In this document: positions 15,898 to 23,996 of the stretch, one piece after another
Position numbering within the stretch: position 1 is the stretch's first letter
How the letters are laid out: every line of letters begins with the position of its first letter
Origin: DAOUKH01 sp034421515
GTDB lineage: Bacteria > Chloroflexota > Dehalococcoidia > SHYB01
Assembly (NCBI GenBank): GCA_034421515.1
Contig: DAOUKH010000066.1
Location: forward strand, 1-46,867
Reading direction: 5' to 3'
DNA: 46,867 bases
Position numbers and translations under genes: made by a program
Notes under the pieces: model-generated
The model's database searches: none
The model's input: only the letters and a program-made list of their open reading frames with translations
What the model was told of the DNA's origin: nothing

Positions 15898-16853
15898 CCC
15901 CCGCCGGCGCGGGCGGAGGCCCGCGGGTCGTAGCCGCCGACCGATCCCTCGTACCGCTGCTGGACGTCTTCGGCGGGCAGATACTTCTCCTCCCACTCGA
16001 AGACCTTGGGGAAGCCGACGACGTCGAAGACGTGGGGCATGGGGTAGCGCCATTCCTTCTCGGCCAGCTCGCGCTGCGCCTCGTAGCCGCGGGCCTTGAA
16101 GTCGTGGGCGTACTCCCACGCCGCCTTGAGGGACGGCTCGAGGATTAGGCCGGGGATGAAGACGGCGGAGAGGCCGGCGGCGCCGAGCTCTTGGGGACTC
16201 GGCGGGGGCTTCAGGAGGTGGGTGGTCGCCATGAGGGGGCCGTCGACGGCGGCGCGGACGGTGCGGATCTCGTCGAGGCTCAGGGGCTGCTCGAAGTAGA
16301 GCACGTCGACGCCGGTCTCCTTGTAGGCGCGGAGCCTGCGGATGGCCTCGTCGACCGTACCTCCGGAGGCGCCCCGCGCGTCGCAGCGGGCGATGACGAC
16401 GAAGTCGGGGTCGAGGTCGTTCTTGGCGTCGACGGCGGCTTGGTACTTGCCGACGGCCTCCTCGACGGGGATGACGGTCTTGCCCATGACGTTGCCGCAG
16501 CGCTTGGGCATCGGCTGGTCTTCGATATGAATGCCGGCGACGCCGGCGCGGATGAACGAGGCCACGGTGCGGCGGACGTTGATGGCGTTGCCGAACCCCT
16601 GGTCGGCGTCGGAGATCACGGGTATATCGACGGCGGCGGCCATGCGTCCCGCGTTCTCGACCATCTCGGTCATGGTGATGAGGCCGGCGTCGGGAATGCC
16701 GAGGATGTGGGCGCTGGTCTGCGCGCCGGACATGTAGGCGCAGTCGTAGCCGGCCGCCTCGTAGATGCGGGCGTGGAGGGCGCAGGCCCCTCCGGGGATG
16801 ATGAAGACCTCGCCGCTATGGAAGAGCTCCTGGAGCTTTGCCGTCTGCTTCAC
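15894..16853 (-). CDS. Isocitrate lyase / PEP mutase superfamily protein
   Basis: A 319-residue TIM-barrel protein of the isocitrate lyase/phosphonomutase superfamily (methylisocitrate lyase, carboxyPEP mutase, oxaloacetate hydrolase). Visible motifs are the substrate loop GGACALHARIYEAAGYDCAYMSG, the Mg-binding SDADQGFGN, HIEDQPMPKRCG and the FVVIARCDA strand. The gating loop has the catalytic Cys in KRCGN, but the usual His after Gly is Asn, unlike KRCGH of PrpB. Cleavage or formation of a C-C bond in a branched dicarboxylate is likely; the substrate is open. It is divergent from LeuCD, with a CCAACGTTGG palindrome at 16873-16882 between the two. Confidence 0.86.
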   Translation of the reverse strand: MKQTAKLQELFHSGEVFIIPGGACALHARIYEAAGYDCAYMSGAQTSAHILGIPDAGLITMTEMVENAGRMAAAVDIPVISDADQGFGNAINVRRTVASFIRAGVAGIHIEDQPMPKRCGNVMGKTVIPVEEAVGKYQAAVDAKNDLDPDFVVIARCDARGASGGTVDEAIRRLRAYKETGVDVLYFEQPLSLDEIRTVRAAVDGPLMATTHLLKPPPSPQELGAAGLSAVFIPGLILEPSLKAAWEYAHDFKARGYEAQRELAEKEWRYPMPHVFDVVGFPKVFEWEEKYLPAEDVQQRYEGSVGGYDPRASARAGGG

Positions 16854-16995
16854 GCCGCTACCTTCCCCTCTGCCAACGTTGGTGGTCTTTCGCTCTTGTT
16901 GCTAAACTGTTGGCTCTCCGAACCGAACGCCACGGCGGGTATCTTACACGCGCCGGCGGATGCGCGGCCCGCAGCGCGGAATTGAGGAACGGCCC

Positions 16996-18261
16996 ATGGG
17001 AATGACCATAGCGGAGAAGATACTCGCCGCCCACGGCGACCGGGACGAGGTGAAGCCGGGAGAGTTCCTCTGGTGCCGCGTCGACGCGACGGCGACATCG
17101 GCGAATACGCAACTGGCGCAGCTCTACGAGCTCGGCGTGACCGAGCTTGCGAATCCCGACGGCGTCTACATGGTCGAGGACCACCTGGCGCCGCCTCCCT
17201 CGGTGGTGGCGGCCAACCAGGTCATCAAGCTGCGGCAGGCGGTGAAGGACTTCGGGATCAAGAACTACTGGGAGTACGGACGCCACGGCATCCTGCACCA
17301 GCTTTATCCAGAGAACGGGATGATCGCGCCGGGCGACCTGATCGCCATGCCGGACTCCCACTCGACCTCCGGGGGCGTCTTCAACGCCTGCGCGACCAAC
17401 GCGGCGATGGACAGCCTGCTCTGCCTGATCTTCGGGGAGTACTGGTTCCGCGTTCCTGAGAGCATGGAGGTCCGCCTCGAAGGGACGTATGCGGGGGTCG
17501 ACGACTTCATCTTCGGCAAGGACATCGTGCTGAAGATCCTGGGAACGTGGGGGAGCGAGGTCGGCCTCTACAAGTCGATGGAGTTCCGGGGCCCGGCTGC
17601 GGAGGCGATGTCGCTTTCGAGCCGGTGGACGATCTCGAACATGGGCGTGGAGATGGGGGCGAAGTTCGCCATCTTCGAGGCCGATGAGAAGGTGGACGAG
17701 TTCCTGGAGGGGCGGGTCGACCGTTCCTATGAGCACGTCTTTCCGGACGAGGACGCGCAGTACGCCGAGCGGCTGACGCTGGACGTGACGGACCTTGAGC
17801 CGCAGGTGGCGTGCCCGCACGACCCGTCGAACGTGAAGTCAATCACCGACCTGGAGCCGGAGAAGATCAAGGTAAACCAGGCGCTGATCGGGTCGTGCAC
17901 CAACGCGCGCATGGAGGACTTCCGGGCGGCGGCCAGGATCCTGAAGGGGCGCGAGGTGCACCCCGAGGTGCGGCTGCTGTGCAGCCCGGCGTCGCAGGCG
18001 ATCTGGCGGGAGTGCCTGAAGGAGGGGCTCTGGGAGGTCTTCGCGGACGCGGGGGCGAACATCGAGCATTCGACGTGCGGCCCGTGCTTTGGGGGTCACA
18101 TGGGCGTGCTCGGCGACGGCGAGGTGTCGATCTCGTCGACGAACCGGAACTTCATGGGCCGGCAGGGAAGCCCGGAGGCCTTCGTCTATCTTTCGAATCC
18201 GGCGGTGGTTGCGGCGTCGGCGGTGACCGGGTACATCACCGACCCGAGAAAATTCCTCTAG
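16996..18261 (+). CDS. Aconitase-family hydro-lyase, large subunit (LeuC-like)
   Basis: A 421-residue large subunit of the 3-isopropylmalate dehydratase / homoaconitase group. The iron-sulphur cysteines are in GSCTNARM and CGPCFGG, and the DSHSTSGG substrate loop and NYWEYGRHGILHQL histidine segment are present. The start at 16996 (MGMTIAEKILAAHG) follows GAGGAA by six bases and matches the family N-terminus; the ATG at 16960 adds 12 residues without similarity. It is paired with the small subunit 11 bases downstream. Classical leucine synthesis is possible, but no other leu gene is in view, and catabolic neighbours make another 2-hydroxy acid equally likely. Confidence 0.9.
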   Translation: MGMTIAEKILAAHGDRDEVKPGEFLWCRVDATATSANTQLAQLYELGVTELANPDGVYMVEDHLAPPPSVVAANQVIKLRQAVKDFGIKNYWEYGRHGILHQLYPENGMIAPGDLIAMPDSHSTSGGVFNACATNAAMDSLLCLIFGEYWFRVPESMEVRLEGTYAGVDDFIFGKDIVLKILGTWGSEVGLYKSMEFRGPAAEAMSLSSRWTISNMGVEMGAKFAIFEADEKVDEFLEGRVDRSYEHVFPDEDAQYAERLTLDVTDLEPQVACPHDPSNVKSITDLEPEKIKVNQALIGSCTNARMEDFRAAARILKGREVHPEVRLLCSPASQAIWRECLKEGLWEVFADAGANIEHSTCGPCFGGHMGVLGDGEVSISSTNRNFMGRQGSPEAFVYLSNPAVVAASAVTGYITDPRKFL

Positions 18262-18272
18262 GGGCGACCTGG

Positions 18273-18803
18273 ATGCAGACGATCTTCAAGGGCCGGGTAT
18301 GGAAGTTCGGCGACAACGTCGCCACGGACCTCATGATGCCGGGGCACATCGTGCTGGCGAGAAAACTGAGCGACGAGGAGGCGGCCCCGTACTGCTTCTC
18401 CACCAACCGGCCGGAGTGGGTTCACGAGGTGCAGCCGGGGGACATCATCGTGGCGGGGCGGAACTTCGGCTGCGGATCGAGCCGGAACGGGGCGCTCATG
18501 CTGCAGCTGAACGGCATCGCGGCGGTGCTGGCGGAATCGACGTCGCGGATCTTCCTGCGCAGCTCGGTGAACATCGGCATGCCCACGCTGTGGTGCCCCG
18601 GCGTCTCCGACGCCTTCGACGAAGGCGACGAGGGCGAGGTAAGTCTGCTGACCGGGGAGACGAAGAACCTGACCAAGGGAACGGTCTTGCAGGCCGAGGC
18701 GTGGCCCGAGGGGAGCCCGCCGATGCAGATCATGGAGGCGGGCGGCCTGCTTCCTTTCATCAAGAACATGATGAAGGAGCGGGGGATAGAGCCGCGGGCG
18801 TAG
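18273..18803 (+). CDS. Aconitase-family hydro-lyase, small subunit (LeuD-like)
   Basis: A 176-residue swivel-domain subunit that completes the active site of the upstream large subunit. It has the family opening FKGRVWKFGDNVATDLMMPG and the NFGCGSSRNGALMLQLNG loop. In leucine-pathway enzymes the residues after GCGSSR are usually Glu-His; here they are Asn-Gly, hinting at another substrate. The ATG at 18273 starts 11 bases after the large-subunit stop; the ribosome-binding site is weak, so coupling is likely. Confidence 0.9.
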   Translation: MQTIFKGRVWKFGDNVATDLMMPGHIVLARKLSDEEAAPYCFSTNRPEWVHEVQPGDIIVAGRNFGCGSSRNGALMLQLNGIAAVLAESTSRIFLRSSVNIGMPTLWCPGVSDAFDEGDEGEVSLLTGETKNLTKGTVLQAEAWPEGSPPMQIMEAGGLLPFIKNMMKERGIEPRA

Positions 18804-18844
18804 CCGCCGCCGGTCCGGTGGTAGAATCGACTATATCCGCGCGT

Positions 18845-18921
18845 GCCCCTGTAGCTCAGGTGGATAGAGCAACGGTTTCCTAAACCGTGTGTCGCGCGTT
18901 CGAGTCGCGCCAGGGGTACCA
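18845..18921 (+). tRNA. tRNA-Arg (anticodon CCT)
   Basis: A full cloverleaf can be drawn. The acceptor arm is GCCCCTG with CAGGGGT (a G-U first pair). The D-arm is AGCTC...GAGC, the anticodon stem ACGGT/ACCGT encloses loop TTCCTAA, and the T-arm is GCGCG-TTCGAGT-CGCGC. The anticodon CCT reads the arginine codon AGG. The discriminator A and CCA (18919-18921) are encoded. Its 3' end forms the start of a direct repeat found again at 30511, so it looks like the integration target of the island downstream. Confidence 0.95.
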
Positions 18922-18945
18922 GGCTGGACAAAATCCAGAACCTTC
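18916..18945 (+). repeat. Putative attachment-site repeat at the tRNA 3' end (left)
   Basis: Thirty bases from the tRNA-Arg 3' end (GTACCAGGCTGGAC, then AAAATCCAGAACCTTC) recur at 30511-30540 with only two mismatches, in the same orientation. tRNA 3' ends are the classic target of tyrosine integrases, so the pair probably marks the ends of an inserted element of about 11.6 kb. No integrase gene is visible between the copies, so the element is either old or was mobilised in trans. The 265 bases from here to 19210 hold no supported gene. Confidence 0.7.
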
Positions 18946-19210
18946 GTACTTAGGTTCCAATTGACCCCATAGCCGACCCGTCGTCGTCGCCGTTGCCCGA
19001 CACTATCCCTATGCTTGGCTAGCGGCTCCCGCCGCTTCCTGCGGGAGGGACTCCTCCACACTCCCGCTTCTCTCCACCGGGCTTCCCGGCCCGCTTGCTT
19101 GGTGGACTCTCCCACCTCATCTCCATCCCACTCTCACCACCCACAGGTCCTATGCTCAATTCACGACGGGCTTCGCCCGCCCACGGGGCTTTCCCATAGA
19201 ACCTGCCCCG

Positions 19211-20800
19211 TCATTCAGAGCCAGCCGGGCCAGGGCGGGCCAGGGAGTGTTCCCCGGCCCTTTGGTCTGGATTCATACCTGAACCGCTTTGCCCCACTCT
19301 GGACGCTTCTTCGAACACCATTTCAATCAGCTCTCTTGCTGATCCCGGTGAGGGCGCGAGACTTGCCAGCGCCCCCAAAACCCTCTGGTAAACGACAACC
19401 TCCGAGGGGTCCATGTTGCCGAACCGCTGCGGCTCCGTCTCAACTGAAAAGCTGTTCAGTCTGTCTTCCGCAATAGCGAGCCTCTCAAGAGTGACGTTGT
19501 CGATACTGCCCTTACCGGTGCTCTTGCGGACCTCCTTGACTTCCAGCAACGCTTCTTGGACCAGCCCGGCCGAATCCTCTGGAGTGAGATAACCAGCTGT
19601 CGCCAGGGCATAGCGGTCCTCGATATTGCACAGTGAGGAGAGAATCTTCCTGGTACGGTTGCGAGCAGTGGACTCCCGCCTGCACCGGGTGCTGATGTCG
19701 CGTAGCACGGGGGTCAGCTGGTTTTCGAGGTTTCGCAAGTGCGGTCCAGGTTCGAAGTAGTCACGCCTTGCGTTGGGAATGATCCGAGAGTCCAGGATGT
19801 GTAGCTCCCCCACACACCATCGGTTGAAGCGTTCCTCTGTGAAGAGGTCGTCGAAAACAGCCTCGTCACCAATCTGTATGTTGCCCACCCTGGCTCTGAT
19901 GCCACGCAATCTCTGCTCTTTTGGGATCGCCCCGAGGTAGCAAGAGTGCGCGACCCAACCAAGGGCCGCCTCGCTATTCGCGTCGACGCTCGGTATGCGG
20001 ATCGCCTGGAACTCCGTGAATTCGGCGTCCTTGTTTGCCGAGAGCCGGATTGACTTTCCGTATGGTCTCTGCACCGGACCTGGGTCTCCTTGCACCAGCA
20101 CCTCTAAGGTTAGCGGTGCCTTAGCACCATGGAACACCATCTCGACTTTGTCGGCAAAGGGAAACTCCGAACTCATGGGGACCGGGCACACCTCGCCAAT
20201 GTAGTCACGTACCGCGTCACGATTGAGCAGCAGTCCTGCGGAGTGACGCGCCACGCCTGCGATTTCGACTTCGAGGAAATGCTCAGGGTGATCTGAAGCC
20301 GGCAGGGTTTCCACATCGACGCAGTCAAGAATGGCCTCCTCGAGCCCCGACTCCGTGGACGTGGTCTCGGGAAGCCGGTCGCTATGCCAGGTGATTCGAG
20401 TTACTGACTGGTCCTTGCGGGCGCGTGTGGAGAAAGACACTGTCTTCGCGAAGGCAAGCCCGGCAAGCCGCCCGACGCCCCGAAAGCCTCTATCGATGCC
20501 CAGCGTCTTGTCGCTGCGGCCAATAGGCAAGAGCCGCTCAAGCGCTTCCCTCTGGGACAGGCCTGGGCCGTTGTCTCGAATCCTGATCCGGCGCTCAGTG
20601 ACATCGATCCCGATGTCTACCCGCGCTCTGCCTAGTAACCCACTGTCTCCGACGGCATCGGCCGCATTCTGTAGGTATTCCCTGTACATGGACAGCGGGG
20701 TATCGTACATCCCGGTCGTCACAAGCCCGAGAAGTCCCGCACCCGAGAGCACGGAGCGGGTTTGGCTGTGAAGCGCAGCCTCACCCATGGCCACGCTCAT
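19211..20800 (-). CDS. Hsp90-like (GHKL) ATPase protein, second of the operon
   Basis: A 529-residue protein with an N-terminal GHKL ATPase fold: N-box YREYLQNAADAV (Glu41, Asn45), G1 box IRDNGPGL (76-81), and a GFRGVGRLAGLAFA lid motif (105-118). The rest resembles the middle domains of Hsp90/MutL-like proteins but is not closely familiar. Around residues 331-350 it has GELHILDSRIIPNARRDYFE, nearly the same as a segment at residues 325-345 of the other ATPase (23996-25858), so the two are distant paralogues and may form a heterodimer. Its ATG overlaps the radical SAM stop (ATGA). It probably acts as an ATP-driven clamp or switch. The function is unknown. Confidence 0.85.
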   Translation of the reverse strand: MSVAMGEAALHSQTRSVLSGAGLLGLVTTGMYDTPLSMYREYLQNAADAVGDSGLLGRARVDIGIDVTERRIRIRDNGPGLSQREALERLLPIGRSDKTLGIDRGFRGVGRLAGLAFAKTVSFSTRARKDQSVTRITWHSDRLPETTSTESGLEEAILDCVDVETLPASDHPEHFLEVEIAGVARHSAGLLLNRDAVRDYIGEVCPVPMSSEFPFADKVEMVFHGAKAPLTLEVLVQGDPGPVQRPYGKSIRLSANKDAEFTEFQAIRIPSVDANSEAALGWVAHSCYLGAIPKEQRLRGIRARVGNIQIGDEAVFDDLFTEERFNRWCVGELHILDSRIIPNARRDYFEPGPHLRNLENQLTPVLRDISTRCRRESTARNRTRKILSSLCNIEDRYALATAGYLTPEDSAGLVQEALLEVKEVRKSTGKGSIDNVTLERLAIAEDRLNSFSVETEPQRFGNMDPSEVVVYQRVLGALASLAPSPGSARELIEMVFEEASRVGQSGSGMNPDQRAGEHSLARPGPAGSE

Positions 20801-22419
20801 ACGAGCTGCGTACCTTTGACTGCGAGGGCTTCATCATGGTCGAACAGACCGGCATCTTCGACGACTTCGTCATCCTCGAGGTAAGCTCCACTCCCGGTCA
20901 TTTCCTCCATGAACTGACGACTGTGCGTCTTCGCGTCCTCCCTGGTGTCCAGTCCATGGAACATCATCAACTGTCTCATTCTCCGGTCGACACTTTGATC
21001 CTGTGCTAAATCTCGGAATTGCCTAGACCCCATTCCATGCCCGCTGGACGGATTGGCTAGCAGGCCCACGAATTCCTTCTCCTGGGAAGCCGAAAGGCCC
21101 CGGCGAAGCGACTCGTACTCCTCCCTCTGGGCTCTCCCCTCTCCTTCTCCGAAGTGATCTCGGTAGAAGATGAAGGCGTGGGGCAATCTGAGTAACCTCT
21201 CGAAGTCCTCCGCATCTTCCCCGTAGGCTCGCAAGAAGAAGGACGGACTGCCGCTCACAACTCCTTTGGTTGCCTGGAGCATGAGTTGGAAGGAACGGAG
21301 GTAGTACCGGTTCCACCTCTCGCCCACGTGCGACCGGTCCTTCAATGTCACGGGCTGGTACCGCATCGGGAAGGACCAGATGCGTATTCCCAATTCCTCA
21401 TTCAGGTCGATGTTGAGACGCATTCGCTCGTAGAGGTCTGTCGGGGTGTCCATGAAGTTGTACAGCATGTAGTTGGACAGGGATGTGATCTGGTTGTCGG
21501 CCGCCATGCGAATCGACCTCTCGTAGACCTTTCTGACACCGATGTGGTCGAAAGCGATTCGAAGCGGACTGATACAGATAGTGGACATTTCGCGCAGGAA
21601 CATATCCGACTTTGCGAGGATTCGTGCGTCCACCCCCTGGTTGAAGTCCACCCGCCGTTTGATTGACCTGTTTCCGTCGCGGGTCAACTTGGCCCCTGGT
21701 GTGAACCCCAAGTCCCGGATCTCGGCAATCACCTCCTTGTAGCGAGTTGACGCCGTGATGTTGTTGTCCATGAGCACGAGATCCTTTTTCTCCCCGTGCC
21801 GCTTGCTCACCCCTTTCACTAACTTTGAGAGGGGCGGCATCTCTCGTTGGGCGCCCTCAAGCTTAGGCACTCCACAAAACGAGCATTTCCTCACGCACCC
21901 GCGCGATGCGTAGCCGAAATAGGCATCATGGACCGGGTAGCCGTAGTCGATTTGGTCGAGAATGCCGTAGTCAGGGACCAGTTCCTCTATCGGGGTGCCA
22001 GTGAGATCATCGGCGCCAAACTCGTAGTCTTCTGCGGATAAGGCTAAAGACGCTGCTGGAGGGCCGTCGAGCAAGCCTTTGATGAAACGTACGCCGGCCC
22101 AGCGGGGCTCATTGAGGAAGGCGTCGTACATGAGCGAGACTGCGATCCCGCCGACAAACACACGTTCCGGTTGATTGCCTGCCGCACGTATGGCGAAGTC
22201 GATTGCCGAGGCGGTACGCTTCCATTCGAAGGTGAATAGCGTGGTCACGTAGACCCTGTCCCACGCTCGATTTAGGACGTCCGTGGCTTCTCCCTTGACG
22301 AATGTGACATGGTCCCCGCGGCCGAGGGACCCATGATAGGCGGCAAGCTTCATCAGGCCCAGTGGGGGATACTTGTTTGAGTAGCCAGGTTCGATTAACA
22401 GGATTTTCCTGGACAGCAA
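20797..22419 (-). CDS. Radical SAM protein with B12-binding-like N-terminal domain
   Basis: A 540-residue radical SAM enzyme. The N-terminal part (KILLIEPGYSNKYPPLGLMKLAAY) resembles the Rossmann-like B12-binding domain of cobalamin-type radical SAM proteins, though no DxHxxG cobalamin motif is evident. The 4Fe-4S motif is C175-x3-C179-x2-C182 (RGCVRKCSFCG), followed by a TIM-barrel-like region to about residue 420 and a charged C-terminal tail. The start is TTG at 22419 with AAGGGGG six bases upstream. It lies between the methyltransferase-like gene and the second GHKL ATPase, coupled to the latter. It is not viperin-like in layout. The substrate is unknown. Confidence 0.87.
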   Translation of the reverse strand: MLSRKILLIEPGYSNKYPPLGLMKLAAYHGSLGRGDHVTFVKGEATDVLNRAWDRVYVTTLFTFEWKRTASAIDFAIRAAGNQPERVFVGGIAVSLMYDAFLNEPRWAGVRFIKGLLDGPPAASLALSAEDYEFGADDLTGTPIEELVPDYGILDQIDYGYPVHDAYFGYASRGCVRKCSFCGVPKLEGAQREMPPLSKLVKGVSKRHGEKKDLVLMDNNITASTRYKEVIAEIRDLGFTPGAKLTRDGNRSIKRRVDFNQGVDARILAKSDMFLREMSTICISPLRIAFDHIGVRKVYERSIRMAADNQITSLSNYMLYNFMDTPTDLYERMRLNIDLNEELGIRIWSFPMRYQPVTLKDRSHVGERWNRYYLRSFQLMLQATKGVVSGSPSFFLRAYGEDAEDFERLLRLPHAFIFYRDHFGEGEGRAQREEYESLRRGLSASQEKEFVGLLANPSSGHGMGSRQFRDLAQDQSVDRRMRQLMMFHGLDTREDAKTHSRQFMEEMTGSGAYLEDDEVVEDAGLFDHDEALAVKGTQLV

Positions 22420-23027
22420 TCAGAACCCCCTTGGGAAGCGGCCGTCTCCGATGCCCTCAGTATGACCTCACGCATGGAAACACTCCCGTTACCGCTTTCA
22501 GAAGGCCAGTCTCCACAACCCGCGCAGTATACTGCATGTGTCGCCCCATCAGATCGGGATTGTGGCGAGGGCCAAGCGCGTACTCGGTTTCGGTGGCGCG
22601 TTCCCACCCCAAAAGGGCCTCATCGAGAGCTGGGGAACGCTGATTCCCTTGAGGAGGCCTTCCCATTCCCACGGAGGGGCACGCACCCATGCGTGGACCC
22701 AGTACCATGCCGGCACCAACTGACGGTCTACTTGAGGAGCCAGCCGGTTTGAGGGCTCTCCTGAACGACCCGGCAACACTGGCGCGCCCGTCACGTGCGG
22801 GGCCTGCGATGCCCACCTCGAGATAGGCTCCCGAGCCTTCGCGCTCCGGGACTACGCCCGGCCAGTACGTCGGGAACGTCCGTCCGTCCCTCCCTGCCAT
22901 CCCCAACCGCAAGTGGATCAAGGCCCTGTGCCGCTCGGTCCTTGGAGATGACTGGGCTATCCGGCAGAGTCAGTAGGCCCTGCCTGTGAACATCCTGACG
23001 CGCACTGTCTACTAGACGGCCTACACG
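22420..23027. other. 608-base gap inside the operon, no supported gene
   Basis: No reading frame on either strand looks convincing; the longest (154 codons, minus) is rich in Gly, Arg and Pro with no family signal. It contains a perfect 12-base palindrome GCAGTATACTGC at 22524-22535, about 105 bases upstream of the radical SAM start, a plausible operator. A small frame with a YCAGCGD zinc-like motif also crosses this stretch. It may hold a promoter, a structured RNA or the remnant of a lost gene. Confidence 0.5.
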
Positions 23028-23996
23028 TCAGATGATCTGGTCGACTTGCTCGTCGTCTAGGAAGTCCAACGCAGCCCGCAGTTCCTCTTCACTCTGCCCG
23101 GGTGGCTGGGAGGGCAGCATCTCGAACCAGGGCTCAGCCAGATCATTGCGCACTTGCAGAAGCGGAGACTTCAGCAGACCCAGAACCGAAGATGGCTGCA
23201 AGGGGCGGCGGGCAGGAGTCATCTCGTACGCGAAGTGCAACATAGGAATGCCTCTCCAGCCAGGGTAAACCACGGTCGGCCTAGGCCTAACCCTGACACC
23301 GGAACTAGCCGCGGCTCGGCCAATGAGGTAGCTGAGGGTTCCGTGAACAAGTCGTGCCGCTTCCTCTCTGGGGCTCACCGGACCGCTCAGGAGATAATGT
23401 ATGGCTTCCTTGACCTCGTCCGCCTCTTCCTTCGTCTCAGACAGGAAGTCTTGCATCGCATACCGGTCTTCTCGGTCGTAACGCGACTCGACCGTCAGGA
23501 TGAGAAGCCACGGTTGCCACGCATCCTGGCGATCATGGTTAAACAGGCGAACCAGAGCGCGGGTCCTTTCATAGACTTCTCGATCTCCTCTCTCATAGGG
23601 CAGAAACTTTCCAAAGTAGTCCAGATAGATGACATCGAAGTCCCAGGTGAATCCCACGTCCCTTCGGAATTTCCTCGAAACATACCTCTCTGAGGGATCG
23701 CGGCCCCTGTTCATCAGTATGACGTGATCAACGTCTCCGAGATGGGCTCTGTGACGTAGGTGCCCGTACTCAACGTTGAGCACATGCTGCAATCGTTGGA
23801 AGCTGTCCTGGAAGAGCTCGACGGCAGCTACGTACTCGCAGAGGTGGCCCCAGCTCTTTAGGTCAAGCGCTTGTTCCCCAGGCAACCCAAAGTACCGGAT
23901 CGGGCCCTTCTTTCGGCGGTGAACAGCCTGCACTAACGGGAGATCGTATCTTTCTCGAACCAGGTCCTTGGCTTCACTGGACTGAAAGCCGCCCAT
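23028..23996 (-). CDS. Unknown protein with Rossmann/methyltransferase-like features
   Basis: A 322-residue protein that I do not recognise. The first half reads like a degenerate class I methyltransferase: GPIRYFGLPGEQALDLKSW near residue 31 at the motif I position, YVAAVELF after the next strand, then DVDHVILMN and FDVIYLDYFGKFLPY where motif IV would be. The second half is helical with a PGWRGIPMLHFAYEM strand. Its first base is the last base of the stop of the upstream GHKL ATPase (TGATG), so the two are translated together. It may modify or sense a partner rather than methylate, since the glycine loop is atypical. Confidence 0.8.
   Translation of the reverse strand: MGGFQSSEAKDLVRERYDLPLVQAVHRRKKGPIRYFGLPGEQALDLKSWGHLCEYVAAVELFQDSFQRLQHVLNVEYGHLRHRAHLGDVDHVILMNRGRDPSERYVSRKFRRDVGFTWDFDVIYLDYFGKFLPYERGDREVYERTRALVRLFNHDRQDAWQPWLLILTVESRYDREDRYAMQDFLSETKEEADEVKEAIHYLLSGPVSPREEAARLVHGTLSYLIGRAAASSGVRVRPRPTVVYPGWRGIPMLHFAYEMTPARRPLQPSSVLGLLKSPLLQVRNDLAEPWFEMLPSQPPGQSEEELRAALDFLDDEQVDQII

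Noticed and set aside
18831..19115. 94-codon minus-strand frame over the tRNA
   Set aside because: It is the reverse translation of the tRNA-Arg gene and its flank, a common false gene.
20797..22419. Radical SAM gene as a prokaryotic viperin
   Set aside because: Viperins are shorter, begin near a MoaA-like core and lack a B12-binding-like N-terminal domain; neighbours are also different.
22457..22921. 154-codon minus-strand frame in the operon gap
   Set aside because: Low-complexity Gly/Arg/Pro composition and several competing frames on both strands; no motif beyond chance.
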